This document shows, piece by piece, positions 1 to 7,245 of a stretch of 10,357 nucleotides of DNA; position 1 is the first letter of the stretch, and each line of letters begins with the position of its first letter. The notes beneath the pieces were generated by a model. That model had not been told where the DNA came from, ran no database searches, and saw only the letters and a list, made by a program, of their open reading frames with translations. Position numbers and translations under genes: made by a program. This stretch comes from Gammaproteobacteria bacterium (GTDB lineage Bacteria > Pseudomonadota > Gammaproteobacteria > Enterobacterales > GCA-2746155), in the NCBI GenBank assembly GCA_024206355.1, contig JAAGZM010000121.1:1-10357 (forward strand), read 5' to 3'.

Positions 1-335
1 ACCATCTCACCTAGTTGCTGAGCTGGTAATTCACGCTCACCTGTTGCTCTTAGGTTCGATTTTATTCGTGTGATAGCTTCTTCGATAGTTTCAACGCCAA
101 CTGGACGTTTTTCTAAAGCCCGCATTATTCCTGTACTTAACTTCTGCTCATCAAAGGGTTGCCTTGTACCATCTTGCTTAATCAGTTTAGGCATCACCAG
201 TTCGGCTATTTCATAGCTAGTAAAACGCTCACCACAAGAGGAGCATTCCCTCCTGCGTCTAACCTGTGAGCCATCAGACACAAGTCTTGAATCAATAACT
301 CTTGTATCTGTATCTGAACAAAAAGGACAATGCAT
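1..335 (-). CDS. nrdR: Transcriptional repressor NrdR, 5' part (3' end outside the window)
   Basis: NrdR is a nucleotide-sensing zinc-finger repressor of ribonucleotide reductase genes. The minus-strand reading frame starts at the ATG at 335-333 and stays open to the window edge, giving about 111 of the usual ~150 residues. The N-terminus begins MHCPFC, and Cys3, Cys6, Cys31 and Cys34 form the zinc ribbon, followed by the basic run VRRRRE and the family sequence GERFTSYE. From about residue 47 the ATP-cone begins (VMPKLIKQDG, LEKRPV, RATGERELP), close to E. coli NrdR over the visible part. A GGAG ribosome-binding site lies just upstream. It follows glyA by 21 bases on the same strand, the common gammaproteobacterial order, so co-transcription from the glyA promoter is likely. 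Nothing looks broken; it is cut only by the window edge. Confidence 0.95.
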   Translation of the reverse strand, partial: MHCPFCSDTDTRVIDSRLVSDGSQVRRRRECSSCGERFTSYEIAELVMPKLIKQDGTRQPFDEQKLSTGIMRALEKRPVGVETIEEAITRIKSNLRATGERELPAQQLGEM

Positions 336-356
336 TATTTATTTCTCCACTACTTG

Positions 357-1619
357 TTATCTATAAACAGGGAATCGGCCTGTTAACTCAATGACTTTAA
401 CTCGTACATCATCAATAACTTGTTGATTAGTAATATCATCAAGAATATCAGCAACCCAAGAAGCTAGATCGGTAACTTCGTTAATGCCAAAACCTCGAGT
501 AGTCACAGCAGGTGTCCCCAGTCTTAAACCACTGGTGACAAAAGGAGAGCGAGGCTCATTCGGAACTGTGTTTTTGTTGACGGTAATGAAGGCATCTCCA
601 AGTGCTGCATCTGCATCTTTACCGGTGATATCTTTATCAATTAAATCTAATAAGAATAAATGATTATCTGTTCCACCAGAAACAATCTTGTAACCTCTGC
701 CTTGTAAAACTGAAACCATTGCCTGTGCATTATCAACAACCTGTTGCTGATAAGCTTTAAATTCTGGTTTTAATGCTTCTTTAAAAGCAACAGCTTTTGC
801 TGCAATGATATGCATTAATGGGCCGCCCTGCCCTCCGGGGAATACGGCAGAGTTCAATCGTTTTTCAAGATTAGGATTGCTCTTGGCAAGAATAATTCCG
901 CCTCTTGGACCCGCAAGTGTTTTATGTGTAGTTGAGGTAACAACATCCGCATAAGGAACAGGATTCGGGTAAACACCACCGGCAACAAGCCCAGCAACGT
1001 GAGCCATATCAACCATAAAGAAAGCGTCAATCTTATCAGCAATTTCTCTGAACTTAGACCAATCAACAGTTCTTGAGTAAGCAGAAAAACCGGCTAAAAG
1101 AAGTTTTGGCTTATGCTCCAATGCTAATTGTTCAACTTGTTCATAATCAATGTAACCATTTTCATCTAAGCCGTATTGGATTGAGTTATACAATTTACCA
1201 GAAAAATTTACAGGCGAGCCATGGGTTAAATGACCACCTTCGCTAAGGTTCATCCCTAAAATCGTATCTCCTGGTACAATCATCGACATAAAGGCAGCAG
1301 CATTCGCTTGTGATCCAGAATGGGGCTGTACATTGGCGTAATCGGCTCCAAAGAGCTCCTTAACGCGCTCAATCGCCATCGTTTCGGCAACATCAACGTA
1401 TTCACAACCGCCGTAATATCGCTTCTCTGGATAACCTTCAGCATATTTATTAGTCAGTACGGAGCCCTGAGCTTCCATCACTAGTGGGCTGGTATAGTTT
1501 TCAGACGCGATCAACTCAATATGTTGTTCTTGACGTTGACGTTCATTCTCAATGGTTTTTGCCAATTGAGGATCGAAATCTTCCAATGTGATGCTAGTAT
1601 CAAATCTACTTTCGGTCAT
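357..1619 (-). CDS. glyA: Serine hydroxymethyltransferase
   Basis: This cytosolic PLP enzyme interconverts serine plus tetrahydrofolate with glycine plus 5,10-methylene-tetrahydrofolate and is the main source of one-carbon units. The 420-residue product matches the usual bacterial length (E. coli 417). Visible family marks are HIELIASENYTSP near residues 33-45, the tetrahydrofolate and PLP region YAEGYPEKRYYGG (59-71), the HSGSQAN segment (100-106), VDMAHVAGLVA (203-213), and the PLP Schiff-base lysine K233 in TSTTHKTLAGPRGG. The C-terminal half holds the conserved SGLRLGTPA and TTRGF segments. The ATG at 1619 is preceded by GGAG at a good distance (within 1624-1630). It is divergent from coxB across a 253-base spacer and is followed by nrdR. 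The link to nrdR fits a nucleotide-precursor theme, since methylene-THF feeds thymidylate synthesis. No anomalies were seen. Confidence 0.98.
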   Translation of the reverse strand: MTESRFDTSITLEDFDPQLAKTIENERQRQEQHIELIASENYTSPLVMEAQGSVLTNKYAEGYPEKRYYGGCEYVDVAETMAIERVKELFGADYANVQPHSGSQANAAAFMSMIVPGDTILGMNLSEGGHLTHGSPVNFSGKLYNSIQYGLDENGYIDYEQVEQLALEHKPKLLLAGFSAYSRTVDWSKFREIADKIDAFFMVDMAHVAGLVAGGVYPNPVPYADVVTSTTHKTLAGPRGGIILAKSNPNLEKRLNSAVFPGGQGGPLMHIIAAKAVAFKEALKPEFKAYQQQVVDNAQAMVSVLQGRGYKIVSGGTDNHLFLLDLIDKDITGKDADAALGDAFITVNKNTVPNEPRSPFVTSGLRLGTPAVTTRGFGINEVTDLASWVADILDDITNQQVIDDVRVKVIELTGRFPVYR

Positions 1620-1872
1620 GATTGCTCCAATACGCTAAAAATATCAAAATGGTTCATTAAATTGTTTATGAAAACCGGCATATTGTACAGGCTTTATCCA
1701 ACAGAAACATGGCTTGCAAAGTACTTTTTGGTACTATTAAGCAATAAAATCACTTTAATAAAGAGAATAGTTAAGTTAATATAAATCCCTCTATGTTATA
1801 GGGTTATATAATAGATTAAAAAAATCAGTGCCCCTATCATACTAAAATCCTTAATATTAATGGATAAATCGC
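1620..1872. promoter_or_regulatory. Divergent glyA / coxB promoter region
   Basis: This 253-base, very AT-rich spacer holds both promoters. For glyA (minus strand) the best -10 is TACAAT, read as ATTGTA at 1682-1687 on the plus strand, with only a weak -35. For coxB (plus) a perfect TATAAT lies at 1807-1812, about 60 bases before the start, again without a good -35, so an activator may be needed. Two dyads stand out: AGTAC-N6-GTACT at 1720-1735, with a perfect 10-bp palindrome AAAGTACTTT at 1718-1727 overlapping it, and a 17-base near-palindrome at 1787-1803 (CCCT...AGGG, one mismatched pair) ending just before the coxB -10. I cannot assign a regulator to either. The promoter calls rest on hexamer matching only. 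Confidence 0.4.
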
Positions 1873-2991
1873 ATGCTAAAAAAACTAAACTGGCTTACCG
1901 GTTCAGCCATATTTACTACCCTAATATCAACAAAGACTGCCTTGGCTGAAGCAAAATATAACTTACCTGATCCTGTATCACCCTTAACACGTGAAGTCTA
2001 TGATCTGCACATGCTAACAACAATGATTGCTACCATCATTATGATAATTGTTACTGCTGTGATCTTTTATGCAATCTGGAAATTCAGAAAATCTACTGGA
2101 TATATAGCGGATCAAAATTTCCATACCGGCAAATTTGGTACTTGGTCATGGGTTCTCGTTCCGGTAATTGTACTCGGTATTGATCTAACAATTGCTGGCC
2201 CTGGTAGCAGAATATTAAAGCAAGTTGAAGAGAATATTCCTGCCGATATAACCGTAAAGGTTATTGGTTCCCAATGGCGATGGACTTATGAATATATGGA
2301 AGATGATATACGAATCGTATCTAATCTATTACCAAAAGAACAGGCGGGTGATATGTATTTGCGAGAGGTTGATGACCATTTAGTTCTACCGGTTAACACT
2401 CAAGTACGATTTTTACTCACAGCATCTGATGTATTGCATAATTGGTGGGTTCCTGCGATAGCTGTCAAAAAAGACTCTATTCCTGGTTACATCAATGAAA
2501 CCTATACCTACGTAGATACCGAAGGTACCTATTATGGACAATGCGCAGAGAACTGCGGAACTGGACATGCATCCATGCCGATTAAAGTCGAAGTTATTAG
2601 TAAAGAAAAATATGTGCAGTGGCTAAAAGGTAGAAAAGCAAAGGCACAAACTGCTGCTGCAGAAGCAGCTTCTAACAAGGTGAGAACACTTGAAGACTTG
2701 ATGACTAGAGGTGAAGCTGTCTATCAGAAGACTTGTTTAGTCTGTCATGGTGCAACAGGTGCGGGCATACCCAATGTATTCCCTGCTATAAAAGCTAGCC
2801 CTATTGCCACCGGTGCTATTGCAGATCATATGGACATTGTTATTAAAGGTAAGCCAGGTACAGCAATGACTGCTTGGGGACCACAATTAAATGATCTTGA
2901 ATTAGCTGCAGTTATTACATACGAACGCAACGCCTTTGGTAATAATACAGGTGATACCGTTCAAGCCGCTGACGTTAAGAACGCTCGCTAA
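1873..2991 (+). CDS. coxB: Cytochrome c oxidase subunit II with C-terminal cytochrome c domain
   Basis: Subunit II takes electrons into the oxidase through the binuclear CuA centre. The 372-residue product has a signal peptide (likely cleavage after ALA, residue 25), two membrane helices (about 47-69 and 91-110), then a periplasmic cupredoxin domain. CuA ligands are H189, C224, E226 (backbone), C228, H232 and M235; the aromatic electron-entry segment QWRWTYEY is at 134-141. A linker rich in Ala and Lys (about 252-268) leads to a cytochrome c domain with C288-x2-C291-H292 and a probable Met ligand M332, making this a caa3-type enzyme. The start ATG has only a weak TGGA upstream. Odd: the position of the Glu that guards the K proton channel (bovine E62, Rhodobacter E101) holds T90, in KFGTWSWVLVP, and the neighbouring positions are not acidic. 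It is the first gene of coxB-coxA-cox11-coxC. Confidence 0.97.
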   Translation: MLKKLNWLTGSAIFTTLISTKTALAEAKYNLPDPVSPLTREVYDLHMLTTMIATIIMIIVTAVIFYAIWKFRKSTGYIADQNFHTGKFGTWSWVLVPVIVLGIDLTIAGPGSRILKQVEENIPADITVKVIGSQWRWTYEYMEDDIRIVSNLLPKEQAGDMYLREVDDHLVLPVNTQVRFLLTASDVLHNWWVPAIAVKKDSIPGYINETYTYVDTEGTYYGQCAENCGTGHASMPIKVEVISKEKYVQWLKGRKAKAQTAAAEAASNKVRTLEDLMTRGEAVYQKTCLVCHGATGAGIPNVFPAIKASPIATGAIADHMDIVIKGKPGTAMTAWGPQLNDLELAAVITYERNAFGNNTGDTVQAADVKNAR

Positions 2992-2997
2992 TCCATC

Positions 2998-3004
2998 AGG
3001 AGAG
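2998..3004 (+). promoter_or_regulatory. Strong ribosome-binding site of coxA
   Basis: AGGAGAG lies 7 bases before the coxA ATG in the 20-base gap after coxB. It is the best Shine-Dalgarno match of the cox operon and fixes the coxA start at 3012. Confidence 0.8.
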
Positions 3005-3011
3005 TTAAAGA

Positions 3012-4604
3012 ATGAGTACAAAAGAACATCACGATCATCACACTACTCCGACGGGTTACAAACGTTGGTTGTATAGTACGAATCACAAAGATATAGGCAC
3101 TATGTACCTTATCTTCGCATTAGTCATGCTTTTTGTTGGTGGCGGAATGGCGATGCTTATTCGTGCAGAACTTTATATGCCAGGCCTACAACTTGTGGAG
3201 CCTGACTTTTACCTTAATATGGTTACTAATCATGCATTGATAATGGTATTTGCTGTAGTAATGCCAGCTGGCGTTGGTCTTGCGAACTGGATGATACCCT
3301 TAATGATTGGTGCGCCTGATATGGCGCTACCTCGATTAAATAACCTAAGTTTTTGGTTACTTCCTGCTGCTGCTGTAATGCTTGTTGGCTCAATGATTGT
3401 ACCCTTCTTAGGATTTGGAACCCCTATAAATACTGGTTGGACACTCTATCCTCCTCTCTCTATTCAGTCTGGAATGGGTATGGATATGTTAATTTTCACT
3501 GTCCATATTCTTGGTATTTCTTCAATCTTAGGCTCAATTAATATTGTTTCCACTATTGTTAATTTACGCGCACCTGGTATGGAATGGATGAAACTACCAA
3601 TATTTGTTTGGGCTTGGTTATTTACAGCATTACTACTTATTATCATCATGCCCGTACTTGCAGGCGGTGTAACAATGCTATTGTTTGATCGCCATTTTGG
3701 TACCGCATTCTTTGATGCAGCCGGTGGAGGTGACCCCGTATTATTCCAGCATTTATTCTGGTTCTTCGGTCACCCTGAAGTGTATGTATTACTATTGCCA
3801 TCAATTGGCGTACTAGGAATGGTTATCCCAACTTTCGCTCGCAAGCCTTTATTTGGTTACAAAACGCTTATTTACGGTATGCTGATATTGATCATCCTCG
3901 GATTAATCGTATGGGCACACCACCAATATACTGTAGGTATGTCTCTCGGTGCCACAACCTACTTTATGATTGGAACTATTCTTATTTCTGTGCCTGTTGG
4001 TTTAATGAACTTTAACTTCATCTGTACGATGTGGCGTGGGGCAATGACATTTGAAACACCCATGTTATTTGCTATTTCAATTATTCTGATGTTCTCTTTC
4101 GCAGGAACAACAGGGGTTATGCTCGCAGTTGTACCAGCAGACATGCAATATCATGACAGTATGTTCGTGGTCGCTCATTTCCACTATGCATTAATACCCG
4201 GCTCATTACTGGGGCTCTATGCCGCAATATTTTATTGGCTGCCAAAGTGGACAGGGAATATGTACGACGAGAAGCTAGCAAAAATATTTTTCTGGTGGAC
4301 TATTATTGGCTTTAACGTCACTTTCTTCCCCCAGCACTTCTTGGGATTAGCGGGTATGCCTCGACGTATTGTTGATTACAGTATGCAATTTACCGACTTT
4401 AATGTGATCTCAAGTGTTGGCTCATTTGTCTTTGGTCTATCACATTTACTCTTCTTGTATATCATTATAAAGACGATTAAAGGTGGACCAAAAGCAGGTA
4501 ATAAACCATGGGATGGTTCTCAAATTGGTACAATTGGATTAGAGTGGACAGTTCCGTCTCCTCCTCCTTATCATACTTTTACAACACCACCAGAAATTAA
4601 ATAA
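3012..4604 (+). CDS. coxA: Cytochrome c oxidase subunit I (A-family, K-channel residues replaced)
   Basis: This is the catalytic, proton-pumping subunit: 530 residues, about 12 membrane helices, inner membrane. All metal ligands are visible: H74 and H391 (low-spin heme), H389 (high-spin heme), and H254, H303, H304 (CuB). The cross-linked Tyr is Y258 in GHPEVY, and heme-propionate arginines are R451-R452 in MPRRIVDY. D-channel residues N92, D103, N110, the helix-IV serines (GISS, 168-171) and E256 are all kept. K-channel residues are not: bovine S255, T316 and K319 correspond to G269, V329 and M332 (segment SVPVGLMNFNFICTMW, 326-341). Two further changes are Q305 after the CuB His pair and M384 in YHDSMFVVAHFHY. 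The reading frame is intact and the rest is close to Pseudomonas-type CoxA, including the C-terminal WDG...GLEWTVPSPPPYHTF. Y258 and the CuB histidines argue for oxygen rather than NO reduction. Confidence 0.97.
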   Translation: MSTKEHHDHHTTPTGYKRWLYSTNHKDIGTMYLIFALVMLFVGGGMAMLIRAELYMPGLQLVEPDFYLNMVTNHALIMVFAVVMPAGVGLANWMIPLMIGAPDMALPRLNNLSFWLLPAAAVMLVGSMIVPFLGFGTPINTGWTLYPPLSIQSGMGMDMLIFTVHILGISSILGSINIVSTIVNLRAPGMEWMKLPIFVWAWLFTALLLIIIMPVLAGGVTMLLFDRHFGTAFFDAAGGGDPVLFQHLFWFFGHPEVYVLLLPSIGVLGMVIPTFARKPLFGYKTLIYGMLILIILGLIVWAHHQYTVGMSLGATTYFMIGTILISVPVGLMNFNFICTMWRGAMTFETPMLFAISIILMFSFAGTTGVMLAVVPADMQYHDSMFVVAHFHYALIPGSLLGLYAAIFYWLPKWTGNMYDEKLAKIFFWWTIIGFNVTFFPQHFLGLAGMPRRIVDYSMQFTDFNVISSVGSFVFGLSHLLFLYIIIKTIKGGPKAGNKPWDGSQIGTIGLEWTVPSPPPYHTFTTPPEIK

Positions 4605-4617
4605 AGGTATTGATTAA

Positions 4618-5238
4618 TTGCAAAATCAAACTGACATAGAAACTCCATCAAGGAAAAGTAAACAGCTTAAGCTGGGACTTATTCTTAGTGGAGTTGTGTT
4701 TGTAATGTTTGGCTTTGCATTTGCCATGGTGCCTCTTTATCAGTTTGTTTGTGCTGTTACCGGTATTAATAGCATTTCTAACAATAGCGGTAGAGCGAGC
4801 ATTGAAGACTATCAACTAACAACTGTTAATAATAATAGAACCGTTATCGTAGAGTTTGACGTCACACTGAATAATGATATTCCTTTTACTGTTAACCCAA
4901 GTATTAAAAGAATCGAAGTTCATCCTGGAGAAATAGTAACAACTTCATACGTTGTTAATAATACCTCAGCAGACACTATAGTTACTCAGGCTGTACCTGG
5001 CATTACACCTTGGCAAGCGACGGCTTATTTTCATAAAACCGAATGCTTTTGTTTCAGCCAGCAAACATTGGCTGGCAAAGAAGAAAAAGAAATGGGGCTT
5101 CAATTTATGGTTGATGCCGATTTACCGAAGGATATTAAAGTACTAACGCTTTCATATACCTTTATGGATACAGATAGAATGGCTGGACAACCAGCAAACA
5201 TGCATCCTCGCATTGTTTCATCAGCGAGTGATTTGTAA
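4618..5238 (+). CDS. cox11: Cytochrome c oxidase assembly protein Cox11 (CtaG), copper chaperone for CuB
   Basis: Cox11 delivers copper to the CuB site of subunit I. The 206-residue product has one N-terminal membrane anchor (about 18-38), then the conserved MVPLYQFVCAVTG (C45) and a periplasmic beta-sandwich. The copper-binding motif CFCF is at 143-146 in KTECFCFSQQ, followed by the FMVDADLP and LTLSYTFMD segments. The start is TTG at 4618: an in-frame TAA sits immediately upstream at 4615-4617, no ATG occurs near the correct N-terminus, and AAGG lies at 4604-4607. It begins 13 bases after coxA. The weak TTG start could lower its output relative to the structural subunits, which would suit a catalytic assembly factor; that is inference. 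Confidence 0.95.
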   Translation: MQNQTDIETPSRKSKQLKLGLILSGVVFVMFGFAFAMVPLYQFVCAVTGINSISNNSGRASIEDYQLTTVNNNRTVIVEFDVTLNNDIPFTVNPSIKRIEVHPGEIVTTSYVVNNTSADTIVTQAVPGITPWQATAYFHKTECFCFSQQTLAGKEEKEMGLQFMVDADLPKDIKVLTLSYTFMDTDRMAGQPANMHPRIVSSASDL

Positions 5239-5271
5239 TTTACATTTGTAATTAAAGGAGTCATTGAAATA

Positions 5272-6135
5272 ATGGCAACTCAAAAAGATTATTATTTACC
5301 CGAACCCAGTCATTTACCGGCTTTGGCTTCTCTCTCAATATTTTTATTTACTTTAGGTGTTGTGCTTTGGGTGAACGAGTTAGGTGGCGTCGTCATGTCC
5401 GGTGGTTTATTACTGCTTATATTCTTGTTTTATAGTTGGTTTAGTAAAGTTGTTGGTGAGAGTGAGTCTGGAGCCTATAACGCTCAAGTTGACGTTACTT
5501 TCCGTCAAAGTATGGCTTGGTTTATTGGCTCAGAAGTCTTCTTCTTTGCTGGATTCTTTGCTTCGCTATATTACCTCAGAGCAATAACCATGCCTTACCT
5601 AGCCGGGGAAGGACAGCTTGCTGAATCTCATATCCTCTGGGATAACTTTATTTCTACTTGGCCTTTACTTACCTTACCTGATCCTAGTAATTATTCAGAA
5701 GCAAAAGAAGCTATGGGGCCGATGGGGATACCTCTTTGGAATACCATATTGTTATTGAGCTCTGGTGTCACTCTTACATGGGCTCATCATGGCCTTATGA
5801 AGAATAATCGCAAACAACTGATTATCGGTATGATTGCTACAATCACTTTAGGTTTAACATTTTTTGGCCTACAGATGGTTGAATATGGCCACGCTTACTC
5901 AGAACTTGGACTAAAATTAACTTCTGGTATTTATGGTTCAACTTTCTATCTGTTAACTGGTTTTCACGGTTTTCATGTGACCATCGGCACAATCATGCTA
6001 ATTATTATTTTAATCCGCTGTGCAAAAGGTCATTTTACACCAGAGCATCATTTTGCTTTTGAGGCAGTAGCTTGGTACTGGCATTTTGTTGATGTGGTAT
6101 GGGTAGGGTTATTTATCTTCGTCTACTGGTTGTAA
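5272..6135 (+). CDS. coxC: Cytochrome c oxidase subunit III
   Basis: Subunit III stabilises the oxidase core and supports proton uptake into the D channel. The 287-residue product has seven predicted membrane helices; the first begins around residue 18. Family marks are E88 in WFIGSEVFFFAGFFASLYY (equivalent to bovine E90), TWAHHGLM (169-176), the FHGFHVTIGT segment (231-240), and the C-terminal HFAFEAVAWYWHFVDVVWVGLF with the conserved WYWHFVDVVW. AAAGGAG at 5254-5260 precedes the ATG. It follows cox11 by 33 bases and ends the operon at a hairpin terminator. The kept subunit III and intact D channel agree with a pumping enzyme that relies on the D pathway. No anomalies in the frame. Confidence 0.97.
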   Translation: MATQKDYYLPEPSHLPALASLSIFLFTLGVVLWVNELGGVVMSGGLLLLIFLFYSWFSKVVGESESGAYNAQVDVTFRQSMAWFIGSEVFFFAGFFASLYYLRAITMPYLAGEGQLAESHILWDNFISTWPLLTLPDPSNYSEAKEAMGPMGIPLWNTILLLSSGVTLTWAHHGLMKNNRKQLIIGMIATITLGLTFFGLQMVEYGHAYSELGLKLTSGIYGSTFYLLTGFHGFHVTIGTIMLIIILIRCAKGHFTPEHHFAFEAVAWYWHFVDVVWVGLFIFVYWL

Positions 6136-6153
6136 TCATCCGATAGGTTTATC

Positions 6154-6189
6154 AAAAAGCCTAAATTCTTTGGTGAATTTAGGCTTTTT
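6154..6189. terminator. Bidirectional rho-independent terminator between coxC and the DUF2909 gene
   Basis: A perfect 15-bp stem (AAAAAGCCTAAATTC at 6154-6168 with its complement at 6175-6189) encloses a 6-base loop TTTGGT. The stem ends in five T's on the plus strand and in five T's on the minus strand as well, so it can stop both coxC and the convergent gene. The stop codon of the convergent gene lies 4 bases beyond the right arm. Confidence 0.92.
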
Positions 6190-6192
6190 CTT

Positions 6193-6396
6193 TTAAATAC
6201 CGTGGGGCATTATTTGACCCGTGTAAAATCCGATAACTAACATTATCACTAATATTACTGAAAGCGTTATCCTGACTGTAAGCGCTCCTAGAAGATTTTT
6301 ACTATTACCCTGACCTTTTGCTAGAAAAACAGCACCACTTAACAAACTAATAACTATGAGTAATAAATTAATAACAATAGCGACTTTAAACCACAT
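6193..6396 (-). CDS. Twin-transmembrane protein of the DUF2909 family
   Basis: This 67-residue protein is almost all membrane: helices at about 4-27 and 39-60 joined by a short polar loop (KGQGNSKN), with the family-type segment ALTVRI after the loop and the ending FYTGQIMPHGI. I recognise it as DUF2909, a small family commonly found within gammaproteobacterial cox clusters, often in this inverted position between coxC and SURF1; its biochemical role is not known to me. The ATG at 6396 has AAGGA about 8 bases upstream (minus strand), and the gene ends at the shared terminator with coxC. It is transcribed away from SURF1. Being convergent to the cox operon, it is probably independently expressed; a role in oxidase assembly or as a small accessory subunit is guessed from context only. 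Confidence 0.88.
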   Translation of the reverse strand: MWFKVAIVINLLLIVISLLSGAVFLAKGQGNSKNLLGALTVRITLSVILVIMLVIGFYTGQIMPHGI

Positions 6397-6503
6397 GATT
6401 TTAGATCCTTGTAGTATCTTTTGTTAAGCCTGAAATTGTACATCAAGAATCAATTAATCACGATAGCAGAACTTATATTAGTACTTAAAATTGGAAAGTA
6501 AAA
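6397..6503. promoter_or_regulatory. Divergent promoter region of the DUF2909 gene and SURF1
   Basis: This 107-base spacer is flanked by two divergent starts. A possible -10 for SURF1 is TATATT at 6474-6479; for the DUF2909 gene TACAAT (ATTGTA at 6435-6440 on the plus strand). Neither has a convincing -35. GGAAAG at 6493-6498 is the SURF1 ribosome-binding site. Only weak support from the bases alone. Confidence 0.35.
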
Positions 6504-7235
6504 ATGCAGTTCGGTAATACCAACTTAAAATTTTCTTGGGTTTTGTTATTAGGGACCATTGTGTTTACTATTTTATTTGCCCAACTAGGATTTTGGCAAT
6601 TAGACAGAGCCGATGAAAAAGATTTAATTCAAAAAGATATTGAACAAAGCTTTGCAGCTGAGCCGGCCTCTTTATCCTCAATTATTGGTGAGTCTTGGAA
6701 AGATTTACGTTATAGAAAAATAGAGGCAACCGGACATTTTGATGACAGCTTTCAAATCTACTTGGATAACCGTATTTATAATGGAAAAGCAGGCTACCAC
6801 ATAGTTACACCTTTTTATTTAGAAGGAAGTGATGCCGCAATACTCGTCAATAGAGGTTGGGTTTTCGTGGGACGAGATCGTAAAGTTCTCCCCGAAGTTA
6901 GTCTTCCTACAGGGATGATTAGCCTTAAAGGTAGGTTAAGTTCTCCACGTTCAAAACCAACAATATTTGGCGATGATGAAATGCCAGATGCCTATTCTGA
7001 AAAGTTGTGGACTTATCTTGACATCGATTATGTCAGTAAGAAATATCAAATTAAACTCGAGCCGTTTATGATATTACAAGAAAATGATATTGAAGATGGT
7101 CTTTTAAGACAGTTACCCGACTATGAATCAAATGTTACTATGCACCTAGGCTATGCTGTGCAATGGTTTGCTTTTGCACTTTTTCTGGCTCTAGCATTTA
7201 TCAGAAACGGCATAACAATGACTAAATTTGATTAG
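6504..7235 (+). CDS. SURF1-family cytochrome oxidase assembly protein
   Basis: SURF1 proteins help insert heme into subunit I of aa3-type oxidases; Paracoccus Surf1 proteins bind heme a. The 243-residue product has the expected hairpin topology: N-terminal membrane helix (about 11-29) running into the conserved GFWQLDRA (29-36), a periplasmic domain with YRKIEATGHFD (70-80), GYHIVTPF and ILVNRGWV (113-120), and a C-terminal membrane helix starting at HLGYAVQWFAFAL with conserved H214. GGAAAG precedes the ATG. It opens the second plus-strand transcription unit (SURF1, SCO-like, ctaB), whose genes follow closely. Its presence is indirect evidence that the oxidase carries heme A, which makes the missing heme A synthase gene next door notable. 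Confidence 0.95.
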   Translation: MQFGNTNLKFSWVLLLGTIVFTILFAQLGFWQLDRADEKDLIQKDIEQSFAAEPASLSSIIGESWKDLRYRKIEATGHFDDSFQIYLDNRIYNGKAGYHIVTPFYLEGSDAAILVNRGWVFVGRDRKVLPEVSLPTGMISLKGRLSSPRSKPTIFGDDEMPDAYSEKLWTYLDIDYVSKKYQIKLEPFMILQENDIEDGLLRQLPDYESNVTMHLGYAVQWFAFALFLALAFIRNGITMTKFD

Positions 7236-7245
7236 AGAATTAACA

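Noticed and set aside
1860..1949. A 29-codon ORF starting with ATG just before coxB and overlapping its start, as a possible leader peptide.
   Set aside because: It has no ribosome-binding site, runs out of frame inside the coxB signal-peptide region, and shows no leader-like composition.
3012..4604. CoxA as a nitric oxide reductase relative, given the missing K-channel residues.
   Set aside because: The cross-linking Tyr258, all three CuB histidines, the D-channel residues and subunit III are present, which fit an oxygen reductase; NOR-type enzymes lack this Tyr.
7228..7245. TTG start giving the SCO-like protein six extra residues and an overlap with SURF1.
   Set aside because: The in-frame ATG at 7246 has an AGAGAA upstream at suitable spacing, and the extra residues show no family feature.
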